Source: Geobacteraceae bacterium (GTDB lineage: Bacteria; Desulfobacterota; Desulfuromonadia; Geobacterales; Pseudopelobacteraceae). From it: 64,000 nucleotides of DNA. Below, one piece after another: positions 31,427 to 38,984 of the stretch. The first letter of the stretch is position 1. Every line of letters begins with the position of its first letter. The stretch lies in contig JANXYR010000080.1 of the NCBI GenBank assembly GCA_025355965.1, positions 29,808 to 93,807 of the forward strand, in the 5' to 3' direction. A program made the translations under genes and the position numbers. The notes under the pieces are model-generated. The model saw nothing but the letters and a program-made list of their open reading frames with translations, made no database searches and was not told the DNA's origin.

Positions 31427-32464
31427 CTACGCAGCTTTAACTACCTTGTCAGGTACCGGTACCGGTTTGAGCAGGTCCATCAGCTTGCCTTCAATCTCAG
31501 CCAGCGTTTCTGGATGTTCAGTCAACCAGGTACGAGAATTTTCACGCCCCTGCCCAATCCTGTCTTTACCGTAGGAGTACCATGCGCCACTCTTTTCGAC
31601 GATATTTTTGTCAACCGCCAGATCAAGAACGTCGCCGGTGCGCGAAATGCCTTCACCGTAGAGTATATCGAACTCAACCTCTTTGAAAGGGGGAGCAACC
31701 TTGTTTTTGACGACCTTGACCCTCGTGCGGGAGCCGATGATCTGATCGCCCTGTTTCAGTGTGGCGATCTTGCGAATATCCATACGAACCGAAGCGTAAA
31801 ATTTGAGGGCGTTACCGCCGGTTGTTGTCTCTGGATTACCGAACATGACACCTATTTTCATACGTATCTGATTGATGAAAATCACGCAGCAGTTAGACTT
31901 ACTGATAATTCCGGTCAGTTTGCGGAGCGCTTGGGACATCAGGCGTGCTTGAAGTCCCATATGGGAATCACCCATATCGCCTTCTATCTCAGCCTTGGGC
32001 ACCAGGGCAGCAACAGAGTCAACAACAAGTATGTCAATGGCTCCACTCCTGACAAGGGTTTCGGTAATTTCCAACGCCTGCTCGCCAGTGTCCGGCTGCG
32101 ACACAAGCAGGTCATCGGTCTTGACACCCAGCTTACGGGCATAGCCGATATCAAGCGCATGCTCGGCATCGACAAAAGCGGCAATCCCACCCGTTTTTTG
32201 TGCCTCGGCAATTATATGCAGCGCCAGCGTTGTCTTTCCTGATGACTCAGGGCCATATATCTCGATTACCCTGCCGCGCGGAACGCCACCGACCCCCAGA
32301 GCCATGTCCAGGGAAATGGAACCGGTAGAAATAGCCTCGACACCCGGGAGCGCCTCGTCATTGCCAAGCCGCATGATTGCGCCCTTGCCGAACTGTTTCT
32401 CGATCTGACTCAGGGCCAGCTCAATCGCCTTGTTTTTCTCCAGCGCGTTGTTTTTCTCAGCCAT
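31427..32464 (-). CDS. recA: recombinase RecA
   Basis: RecA drives homologous recombination and SOS induction. The 345-residue product has Walker [10 protein letters not shown], the FVDAEHALD region, [24 protein letters not shown], and the L2 loop [21 protein letters not shown]. The ATG has AGGAG upstream. No obvious SOS box is visible in the 119 bases before it, but I cannot exclude the group's own LexA motif. Confidence 0.98.
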   Translation of the reverse strand: MAEKNNALEKNKAIELALSQIEKQFGKGAIMRLGNDEALPGVEAISTGSISLDMALGVGGVPRGRVIEIYGPESSGKTTLALHIIAEAQKTGGIAAFVDAEHALDIGYARKLGVKTDDLLVSQPDTGEQALEITETLVRSGAIDILVVDSVAALVPKAEIEGDMGDSHMGLQARLMSQALRKLTGIISKSNCCVIFINQIRMKIGVMFGNPETTTGGNALKFYASVRMDIRKIATLKQGDQIIGSRTRVKVVKNKVAPPFKEVEFDILYGEGISRTGDVLDLAVDKNIVEKSGAWYSYGKDRIGQGRENSRTWLTEHPETLAEIEGKLMDLLKPVPVPDKVVKAA

Positions 32465-32583
32465 TGGTAGGTATCTCCTGAAGGATAAAGTATGCAGATT
32501 AAAGGGTAGAAAAATAACATATCAGGCGGAGATATCGCAAGGTTTTATCGGGCTGTTCTTATATCACTTTTCTCTCCACTGAT

Positions 32584-33387
32584 TTATTTTTGGCAATCAC
32601 GGCAGAACACCGTGCTCCGCCCCCCGAGCCTGGTTTCTTCAAGATGGCCTTTGCAACCGCGACAAGGCTTACCACCCCGTCCGTAGACTTCGAAGGTTTG
32701 CGGATAATAGGCAACTGTTTCCTCTGCAACCATAAAAGCAACTCCCTCCCCGATCGACACCTCCAGAACATTGCATATGGTCGCTGCAAGCTTGACACAC
32801 TCCTTAAGAGCGAGATCCCCAGCAGGACGGTCCGGACGGATGCGGGCATGGAAAAGAGCCTCATTGGCGTAGATATTCCCCACTCCTGCCACGACAGCGC
32901 TATTCATAATCAACTGTTTAACCGCAACCTTACGCCCTCTGGTGACACCAAAAAGATACTCACCGTCAAAACCTCTTTCCAGAGGTTCAGGGCCGATTCC
33001 TGCAAGAAGCAGGTGCAGCTGCGGATCACCGGTAAACCAGTCAACTATGCCGAATTTGCGCGGATCGTGAAAACGGAGCAACTGACCATCGTCAAAAACA
33101 AAGTCGATATGATCATGTTTCTCAGGTGGCGGAGATCCCCGAAGCAACCTTAGAAAACCGGTCATCCCCAAATGTACTAATAACCAGCCGACCTCGCAGT
33201 CAAACAACAGGTACTTCCCACGACGCCCAATAGCCCGCACCATACGCCCAGACAGGGCCTGTTCCAGATCTGCCGGCACCGGAAGCCGGAGCTTCTTAAC
33301 GCGTAACACCACCTGTTTAAATCGACTCCCAACCAACTCCCGCTCCAGTCGGCGGCGGGTTACTTCCACTTCCGGAAGTTCAGGCAT
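32584..33387 (-). CDS. mutM: formamidopyrimidine-DNA glycosylase
   Basis: MutM (Fpg) removes 8-oxoguanine and related lesions and nicks the strand. The 267-residue product begins with the required PELPEVEV (catalytic Pro2 and Glu3), has the conserved NIYANEALFHARIRP helix-turn segment, and ends with a four-cysteine zinc finger: CRGCKG and FCRDCQK. The AGAGG site fits the ATG. It is transcribed between cinA-side and recA-side genes on the same strand. Confidence 0.96.
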   Translation of the reverse strand: MPELPEVEVTRRRLERELVGSRFKQVVLRVKKLRLPVPADLEQALSGRMVRAIGRRGKYLLFDCEVGWLLVHLGMTGFLRLLRGSPPPEKHDHIDFVFDDGQLLRFHDPRKFGIVDWFTGDPQLHLLLAGIGPEPLERGFDGEYLFGVTRGRKVAVKQLIMNSAVVAGVGNIYANEALFHARIRPDRPAGDLALKECVKLAATICNVLEVSIGEGVAFMVAEETVAYYPQTFEVYGRGGKPCRGCKGHLEETRLGGRSTVFCRDCQK

Positions 33388-33418
33388 ATCGTCCTCTAAA
33401 AACCAATTTAGTCTTTAC

Positions 33419-34666
33419 CTATTCCCTCTTCAACAGGTAACGCCGCATCCAGTCCAGAGCCGTCCATGCTGTCAGGGTGCGAATATCATTCCTGTTCCCG
33501 TTAAATTGGAATCGCTTGGTCCAGCAGCCATCTGGCGCCGCAAACGAAATAAATACCGTACCAACCGGCTTATCCTCACTACCGCCATCAGGCCCGGCAA
33601 TTCCGGTAACCGCCAAACCAATGTCGCTCCCGGAAACCAGCCTGATCCCCTTGGCCATCGCCGAAGCGCACTCGGAACTGACTGCACCGAAGCTGTTCAA
33701 TAGCTCGACAGGCACCCCAAGCAACCTGGTTTTGGCAACGTTAGAGTAGGTCACAGTGCCTTCGCAAAAATACGCGGAACTGCCGGGAATATCAGTGAGC
33801 CTCTTTGCTATCAGGCCGCCGCTGCACGACTCTGCCAAAGAAATAGTAAGACAACGATCTCTAAACAACTCAGAAACAACATCGTCCATACTGATATCGC
33901 CAGAGGAAAAGCAATACTCCTTCAATCGATCTCTCACGCTCCGAACAGCCGGCAGAAGAAGATCGGTTGCCGCATCATTATTATCCGCTTCAGCCCGCAG
34001 TGTCACTCTCATCCAGGGAAAGGTGACACAAATACCAAGAGTCAGGCCACGTTCCGGGCTGGCTATCCCAAGCAACAACTCATCAATTTCCGCCTCACAC
34101 GGTCCGAACAGGTTCAGGCTGGCGGTACGGATAACCCGCTTGTGAGGCACACGTTCCATAATGAATGGCATAACAGTATTACGCAGCATGACAATCATCT
34201 CCGATGGCACACCCGGCATGAAAAACATAAAACAGCCGTTATGCATCAGATGAAAACCACACGCGGTGCCGCCAGGATTAGGAATAAGCGCAGACTTCGT
34301 AGGAATCATGGACTGCTTATCACTCAGGGGGCAAAAGATCAGGTTTTCCAGCTTACTTGACATCAGACGAACATGATTGCGCGCCTCGTCATTAATAACC
34401 AAGCGTCTGCCGGTTGCCCGCGCCGCAGCCCGCGACGTCATATCATCAGCTGTTGGTCCGAGGCCGCCAGTTACTATGACCGCATCGCTGACCCGCCCGA
34501 GGTCGCTCAGTGCACCGATGATATCCGACTCATTGTCACCGACCGTAAGGTGCCGCTGAATCCGCAAACCTTCCGCAAGCAGCACAGAAGCAATTGTGCC
34601 GGCATTCGTATCGGTCAACTGGCCGCAGATCAGCTCATCACCAATACTCAACGTTGAAATTTTCAT
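33419..34666 (-). CDS. cinA: CinA family protein (NMN deamidase / ADP-ribose pyrophosphatase type)
   Basis: CinA proteins recycle pyridine nucleotides. The 415-residue product has an N-terminal molybdopterin-binding-like domain ([38 protein letters not shown]) and a C-terminal CinA domain with [33 protein letters not shown] and [20 protein letters not shown], the amidase part. It overlaps larC by four bases (ATGA), so the two are translated together. Confidence 0.93.
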   Translation of the reverse strand: MKISTLSIGDELICGQLTDTNAGTIASVLLAEGLRIQRHLTVGDNESDIIGALSDLGRVSDAVIVTGGLGPTADDMTSRAAARATGRRLVINDEARNHVRLMSSKLENLIFCPLSDKQSMIPTKSALIPNPGGTACGFHLMHNGCFMFFMPGVPSEMIVMLRNTVMPFIMERVPHKRVIRTASLNLFGPCEAEIDELLLGIASPERGLTLGICVTFPWMRVTLRAEADNNDAATDLLLPAVRSVRDRLKEYCFSSGDISMDDVVSELFRDRCLTISLAESCSGGLIAKRLTDIPGSSAYFCEGTVTYSNVAKTRLLGVPVELLNSFGAVSSECASAMAKGIRLVSGSDIGLAVTGIAGPDGGSEDKPVGTVFISFAAPDGCWTKRFQFNGNRNDIRTLTAWTALDWMRRYLLKRE

Positions 34667-35844
34667 GTTTCAATTGTTCCTCTGCACTGCAGTCGTTCCA
34701 TTACCTCTCGGCAAGGGATTTCCTTTTCGCGGGCTATCCGGCGGCAGTCCTCGTATTCAGGGGATCTGCGCAGCATTTTTCCACTACCATCGATAATTTC
34801 CTTAAACCGCACGGGGCCAAACTCAGTCAGCTGTTCAACAACCCGCCGCTGCAGAACAATGCGATCGGCCGGATAATAACGCAGACCGATGGCTGACGTT
34901 TCAGTCAGCAGCAGCTGGGTCAGCAGATCAAGCTGTTCAGAGTGGCAGAGAAATGAGACCATCACACCAGGACGGTTCTTCTTCATCTGAATCGACGTAA
35001 AAAATACATCCAGCGCCCCTTCTTCAAGTAACCGTTCCATGGTGTACCCAAGAATTTCAGGCGTAGAGTCGTCAATGTTGGCCTCAACCACAATCACTTC
35101 ATCAGCATGGCCAGCTTTCTTTTCAATATTCTTCCCAAGAAAGGCGCGCAGAATATTAGGGCAATCCGTAAAATTTTTCCCACCGGCACCGCAACCTGTT
35201 TTCTCCAGCAACATTGTCGGCTGTCCAAACCCGTTTACCAGCGCCACCAGAATGGCTGCTCCGGTCGGCGTAACACGCTCTCCTGAGCCACACTCGCCAT
35301 GTACCGGCAAGCCTTTTAGAAGCTCTACCGTAGCCGGGACCGGTACAGATAGGCGGCCATGGGCGGTTTCGACAAAACCGCTCCCGAGCGGCAGAGCCGA
35401 TGCATAAATCTGTTCCACCCGGAGATACTCCAGACAGATTGCGGTTGCGACAATATCGACGATGGAATCAATTGCACCAACTTCGTGAAAGTGAACATCT
35501 TCAATGGCCACGCCATGTACCTTGGCCTCAGCCTCGGCCAGACGACGGAAGATCAATAGTGATTTTCCCTTGACCTTATCAGACAACCCGCTTGAGGAGA
35601 TCATGGCATCAATCCCGGAATAGTGCCGGTGGGTATGATGATCATGCACCGCTACATCGAATTTCAGAGCCGGCATCTGCTTCCGTTCGGTCCGGCCGGT
35701 TGAAAGCTCGTAGGAGCCTGACGGGAGTCCAAGCTTGTCCATCTCCGCACGCAAATATTCCAGCGGAACCCCAAGATCAAGCAGTGCCGCAACGGTCATA
35801 TCTCCGGAAATTCCGGCATAACAGTCGAAATATAAAATTGTCAT
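34663..35844 (-). CDS. larC: nickel-pincer cofactor metallochaperone LarC
   Basis: LarC inserts nickel into the pyridinium dithiocarboxylate pincer cofactor used by lactate racemase and related enzymes. The 393-residue product starts with [24 protein letters not shown], contains [10 protein letters not shown] and [17 protein letters not shown], and ends in the DUF111 C-terminal fold. It is one intact frame, whereas some lactobacilli need a frameshift. larB lies 6.6 kb upstream, on the far side of the accessory island. Confidence 0.93.
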   Translation of the reverse strand: MTILYFDCYAGISGDMTVAALLDLGVPLEYLRAEMDKLGLPSGSYELSTGRTERKQMPALKFDVAVHDHHTHRHYSGIDAMISSSGLSDKVKGKSLLIFRRLAEAEAKVHGVAIEDVHFHEVGAIDSIVDIVATAICLEYLRVEQIYASALPLGSGFVETAHGRLSVPVPATVELLKGLPVHGECGSGERVTPTGAAILVALVNGFGQPTMLLEKTGCGAGGKNFTDCPNILRAFLGKNIEKKAGHADEVIVVEANIDDSTPEILGYTMERLLEEGALDVFFTSIQMKKNRPGVMVSFLCHSEQLDLLTQLLLTETSAIGLRYYPADRIVLQRRVVEQLTEFGPVRFKEIIDGSGKMLRRSPEYEDCRRIAREKEIPCREVMERLQCRGTIET

Positions 35845-36887
35845 AGTGGTAGGCTCCCGCTATCCTCAATGAGTTTCCTGTCCTTCATCAATTCATTCCG
35901 GAGTTCATCTTCCGTCGGCAGGTAGAGCTTGTAGCGTGAAGCGAATATTTGGCTGTTCCCCTCCGGTAGGGTAAAGCGTACAACCGCTTCGCTCTTTGAG
36001 TCGCAAAGCAGGATACCGATGGGTGGGTTATCTCCCTCGTTCATCATCTCACGGGTGTAGTAATTGACATACATCTGCATCTGCCCCAGATCCTGATGGG
36101 CAAGTTTGCCGATCTTCAGGTCAATCAGCACAAAGCATTTGAGGATGTAGTTATAAAAAACAAGATCGATGTAGAAGTGGTCACCATCAAGTGTGATTCG
36201 TTTTTGCCGGGCGACGAATGAAAATCCCTTGCCCAGTTCCAACAGGAATTTTTGCAGATGCTCCAGCAGAGCTGTTTCCAGCTCTTTCTCGAACAGTACC
36301 TCCGACTGCGGCAGCCCAAGAAATTCCAGCACATATGGGTCTTTCACCATGTCCGAAGGCTCCCGCATTACCTGACCTTCACGGGCCAGGACCATGACAC
36401 CTTCCTTGTCCAGTGAAAGGGCCAGCCGTTCGAACAGCATTGAGTTCATCTGTCGCTCCATTTCGCGGGTGGACCAGTTGCTGGAGGCGCATTCAACCTC
36501 GTAGAATGAGCGTTTATTGGGGTCGTCAATCCTTAACAGCTGGCGATAATGTGTCCATGACAATTCTCGACGCAGTGCGTCGAGAATTGGGAATGCCAAG
36601 TAAAATGAACGCATATTCCAAAGATTTGAACGGTCAAAACCCTTGCCATGTTTGGAACTTAGCGCACTAGCAAGACCCTCGATAATCGCCTTGCCATATT
36701 CAGCACGTTTTTCCCCTTTTTGCTCGTCCTCGACAATCTCACGACCTATATCCCAATAGGCGCGAACCATCTCATGATCGACAATCGACTGAACCCGTTT
36801 ACGGGCGGTTTCGATGATGGTGGTGATGCGACCGGCAAGTTCGGTTACCGGGGATTGCGATGTTGCTGGTTGCTTAGGTCGAGTCAT
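35841..36887 (-). CDS. YhcG-type PD-(D/E)xK nuclease family protein
   Basis: The 348-residue product matches the YhcG/DUF1016 family: an N-terminal winged-helix-like domain (ARKRVQSIVDHEMVRAYWDIGREIVE, FPILDALRRELSWTHYRQLLRI) and a C-terminal nuclease domain (GKGFSFVARQKRITLDGDHFYIDLVFYNYILKCFVLIDLKIGKL) with the D...D-x-K core. Such genes lie in restriction-modification and defence islands; their substrate is not settled. The track's start is ten codons too early; AAGGA precedes the ATG of MTRPKQ. Its stop overlaps the larC start as ATGA, and it is the first gene of the island on this side. Confidence 0.88.
   Translation of the reverse strand: MTRPKQPATSQSPVTELAGRITTIIETARKRVQSIVDHEMVRAYWDIGREIVEDEQKGEKRAEYGKAIIEGLASALSSKHGKGFDRSNLWNMRSFYLAFPILDALRRELSWTHYRQLLRIDDPNKRSFYEVECASSNWSTREMERQMNSMLFERLALSLDKEGVMVLAREGQVMREPSDMVKDPYVLEFLGLPQSEVLFEKELETALLEHLQKFLLELGKGFSFVARQKRITLDGDHFYIDLVFYNYILKCFVLIDLKIGKLAHQDLGQMQMYVNYYTREMMNEGDNPPIGILLCDSKSEAVVRFTLPEGNSQIFASRYKLYLPTEDELRNELMKDRKLIEDSGSLPL
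36562..36588. repeat. perfect 27-base palindrome inside the YhcG gene
   Basis: Two 13-base arms (AATTCTCGACGCA and its exact complement) flank a single base. It lies wholly in the coding frame of FPILDALRREL. The symmetry is perfect but the encoded peptide is a conserved family stretch, so it may be chance. Confidence 0.6.
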
Positions 36888-37182
36888 AGCACGTCCTTGA
36901 TCCGCAGGGAAAAACATCTGAAAATGAAATAAATTAGACTTTGCGTCTAAACAAGAGAACTACTAAATTTCAACTTGTTAGCTGTTCAATGACGAGTTAA
37001 TAACGGTTTCGTCTAAATAAACAGCTAAGCCCAAAATGGTACATAACTGCGATATCTGAGCGAAGTAATCGTTGGGGCAGCCACGGTAACGTCACAAGGC
37101 GCACCGGCGAAGCGCAACGAAGACCGCGTGCCGCCGCGGCTTAGACCTCGCCCTTAGCGCGGTTTGAATGTCGGAAAGAATT
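36888..37182. other. non-coding stretch at the island edge
   Basis: Between the YhcG gene and the radical SAM gene lie 295 bases without a credible gene. The left part is AT-rich, the right part (about 37085-37170) is GC-rich with a short GACCGCG/CGCGGT inverted pair. It may hold the YhcG promoter and the 3' end of the upstream operon. I see no clear terminator, transposon end or tRNA remnant. Confidence 0.4.
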
Positions 37183-38217
37183 TCATCGGGTTCCGCAAAC
37201 GACAAGCCCATCAAATAGCGGACAACCATTCATACAAGCCGAACGGTGGCTGCACATCCCACAGCGATCCGAGCTGAAATAACTTCGAAACGCGCCCATA
37301 CTTCGAGACTTTATCCAAATGTCTAGGAGTGTTGTCTCGTTGTCCATCTGATCGCCTCCCGCCAAACTACTCTGGAAAGAACAGGGATATACTTTCAGAT
37401 CCTCCGACACGTACATCGAGAATCTACCTGCGTCGCAAGCGTCAACCATTGAAGTGTTTATATTCGTGCGTGCAAACACTCCGCTCACGCAGCATGCGTC
37501 AAAACCAACTTTCAATTTCCTCTGAGGTGAGGTAGCTAATCTGAAAAACTCTTCCAGCCTTGTACTGTGTCGCAATAGCTTTTTCTCAAACACTTTTCGA
37601 CCAGATAGTTTGTAGTTCAGAAAAATAATGGCGTTTATGCCCCTCAGGAATTCGGGTGGCTCATTGAGCCAGTCTATTGCGGTGTCGATGCTGACGGCGT
37701 CCAATATGAAATGAACGTTGGTCTTGATACCGTTGTGGATAAGTTTCTTGATTGCATTAGAAGTTTCATCGTACGGTGGGTATGCAGAGATAGCGACAGC
37801 ACCGCAATGCTTGCGCGTGGTTTCGAGGATTTCATCACTCAGGCCACGACCGTTCGTACTGTAGTTCGGAACCAATCCTTTGGAAGCGGTGTACTCGAGG
37901 ATTTCAACGAAGTCTGGATGTTGGTTAGGATTGCCTCCCCCCAACGCAACTTGAAACGTCCCCATATCTGCTGCCTGATCAATCACCCCCTTGTAGTCAT
38001 CCAGCGCCATGTGTTCACCACACAAAGTCGAGGATCTGTAGCAAAATGAGCAGCCTTTATCGCACCAATTCGTGATTGAAATATCCATCAGCTCCGGCCC
38101 GTGTGGTGACCAGAACGGGTCTTTCTCACCCTTATCCGGAACACGGGCAAAGAAACCCGTATCTGGATTAAAAAAGGACGTATAACCTAAGTTTTTGTAG
38201 CGATTGGCTTTTAGCAT
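37183..38217 (-). CDS. radical SAM/SPASM protein in defence-like operon
   Basis: The 344-residue enzyme has the radical SAM cluster motif CDKGCSFC (C52, C56, C59), followed by GGGNPNQHPDF (the GGE-like SAM loop), and a C-terminal SPASM-type cysteine set (ACDAGRF...YPCSFQ and CGMCSHRSACMNGCPLF). SPASM enzymes often modify ribosomal peptides, but sugars and other proteins are also known substrates. The ATG of MLKANRYK lies four bases after the stop of the 133-aa gene; the track's start inside that gene is not needed. It is the last gene of a four-gene operon. Confidence 0.85.
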   Translation of the reverse strand: MLKANRYKNLGYTSFFNPDTGFFARVPDKGEKDPFWSPHGPELMDISITNWCDKGCSFCYRSSTLCGEHMALDDYKGVIDQAADMGTFQVALGGGNPNQHPDFVEILEYTASKGLVPNYSTNGRGLSDEILETTRKHCGAVAISAYPPYDETSNAIKKLIHNGIKTNVHFILDAVSIDTAIDWLNEPPEFLRGINAIIFLNYKLSGRKVFEKKLLRHSTRLEEFFRLATSPQRKLKVGFDACCVSGVFARTNINTSMVDACDAGRFSMYVSEDLKVYPCSFQSSLAGGDQMDNETTLLDIWIKSRSMGAFRSYFSSDRCGMCSHRSACMNGCPLFDGLVVCGTR

Positions 38218-38221
38218 ACAA

Positions 38222-38623
38222 TTACCAATAATTGTTGTAGGCGTTGATGTAGAAACGGTCCGACTCGATCTCAAACATGGCCATACAAAGAAGCGATTCC
38301 GCAAAAGCGCCGTCACTGCTCAGCGATGATGTGACGACATTTTTACCCTGTTCAATCGCATCCTTCATTTTCTCGATAACCTCCGGTGTGAACTCATGTG
38401 ATCCTGCAAGGCTGTCAGCGGCCTCTTTTGTCGTGATTTGATCTCCGTGGTGCCGAATCGCAGTGCTGATCTCGTAGTGCATCTGACGAAACAAATCCGC
38501 AACCGGGCTGTCTCTATCCACCCCCGCAGCTTCGAGAAAAACCTCTTCGCTCAGCTCTTCGTCTGAGATGTACACAAAAGACGTCGATGAGCTGTTTGAA
38601 ACGAAATCATATCTGATCTTCAT
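38222..38623 (-). CDS. small protein with N-terminal NSSS motif, unknown
   Basis: The 133-residue protein opens with MKIRYDFVSNSSSTSFVYI. I recall similar RxDFVxNSSSxSF openings in many small uncharacterised bacterial proteins, but no function is known to me. The rest is acidic and helical (EELSEEVFLEAAG, EFTPEVIEKMKDAIEQGK) and ends NAYNNYW. Its start overlaps the 125-aa gene by 17 bases and has GAGG six bases upstream; the radical SAM gene follows after four bases. It could be the target or partner of that enzyme. Confidence 0.75.
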   Translation of the reverse strand: MKIRYDFVSNSSSTSFVYISDEELSEEVFLEAAGVDRDSPVADLFRQMHYEISTAIRHHGDQITTKEAADSLAGSHEFTPEVIEKMKDAIEQGKNVVTSSLSSDGAFAESLLCMAMFEIESDRFYINAYNNYW

Positions 38624-38984
38624 TCTGCGCCTCTTCTAACTTTTTGATGCATTCCAGTACGATGTCTAGCTTATTATCCTCATATGTTTCGTCGATGACC
38701 TGTGGCAGCCAAGTCACCAAGAACACTCGATCTGCTTCCAAATTCTCTTCGCTTAAAGCTTTCCCATACCGAATTTCCAAATACTCCGCCAAGTTAGCAT
38801 ACTCGACTGAATAATATTTTTTGAACTCACCTTTGACTTCAATGGATGCGACAAACAGTGCGTCGTAGACGGTTCCGAAAAACTGCTCACCAAGACCTCC
38901 ACGAGATACCCCCAATGCTGCGAGAAACTCTTCCCGATTGGGCACCCATGAAGTCGGGAGGATCAATTTTATCTTATCCCTCAT
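38607..38984 (-). CDS. 125-aa protein, unknown
   Basis: I do not recognise this protein. It is soluble, begins MRDKIKLILPTSWVPNREEF and reads as alternating strands and helices, with a charged C-terminus (LECIKKLEEAQNEDQI). The segment VASIEVKGEFKKYY is a possible E-x-K pair, too little for a nuclease call. Its start overlaps the SMEK-NTPase stop by 11 bases and its end overlaps the next gene by 17, so it is a coupled member of the operon. Confidence 0.7.
   Translation of the reverse strand: MRDKIKLILPTSWVPNREEFLAALGVSRGGLGEQFFGTVYDALFVASIEVKGEFKKYYSVEYANLAEYLEIRYGKALSEENLEADRVFLVTWLPQVIDETYEDNKLDIVLECIKKLEEAQNEDQI

Noticed and set aside
30911-32242. 443-aa ORF on the plus strand
   Set aside because: It lies opposite recA and pilT, has low-complexity, family-free sequence and no ribosome binding site; it is a shadow of the real genes.
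36930-37170. attC-like integron site or island attachment site
   Set aside because: Fragments like GTTGGGG and GCTAAC occur, but the core sites are not arranged as a proper attC and no integrase is near.
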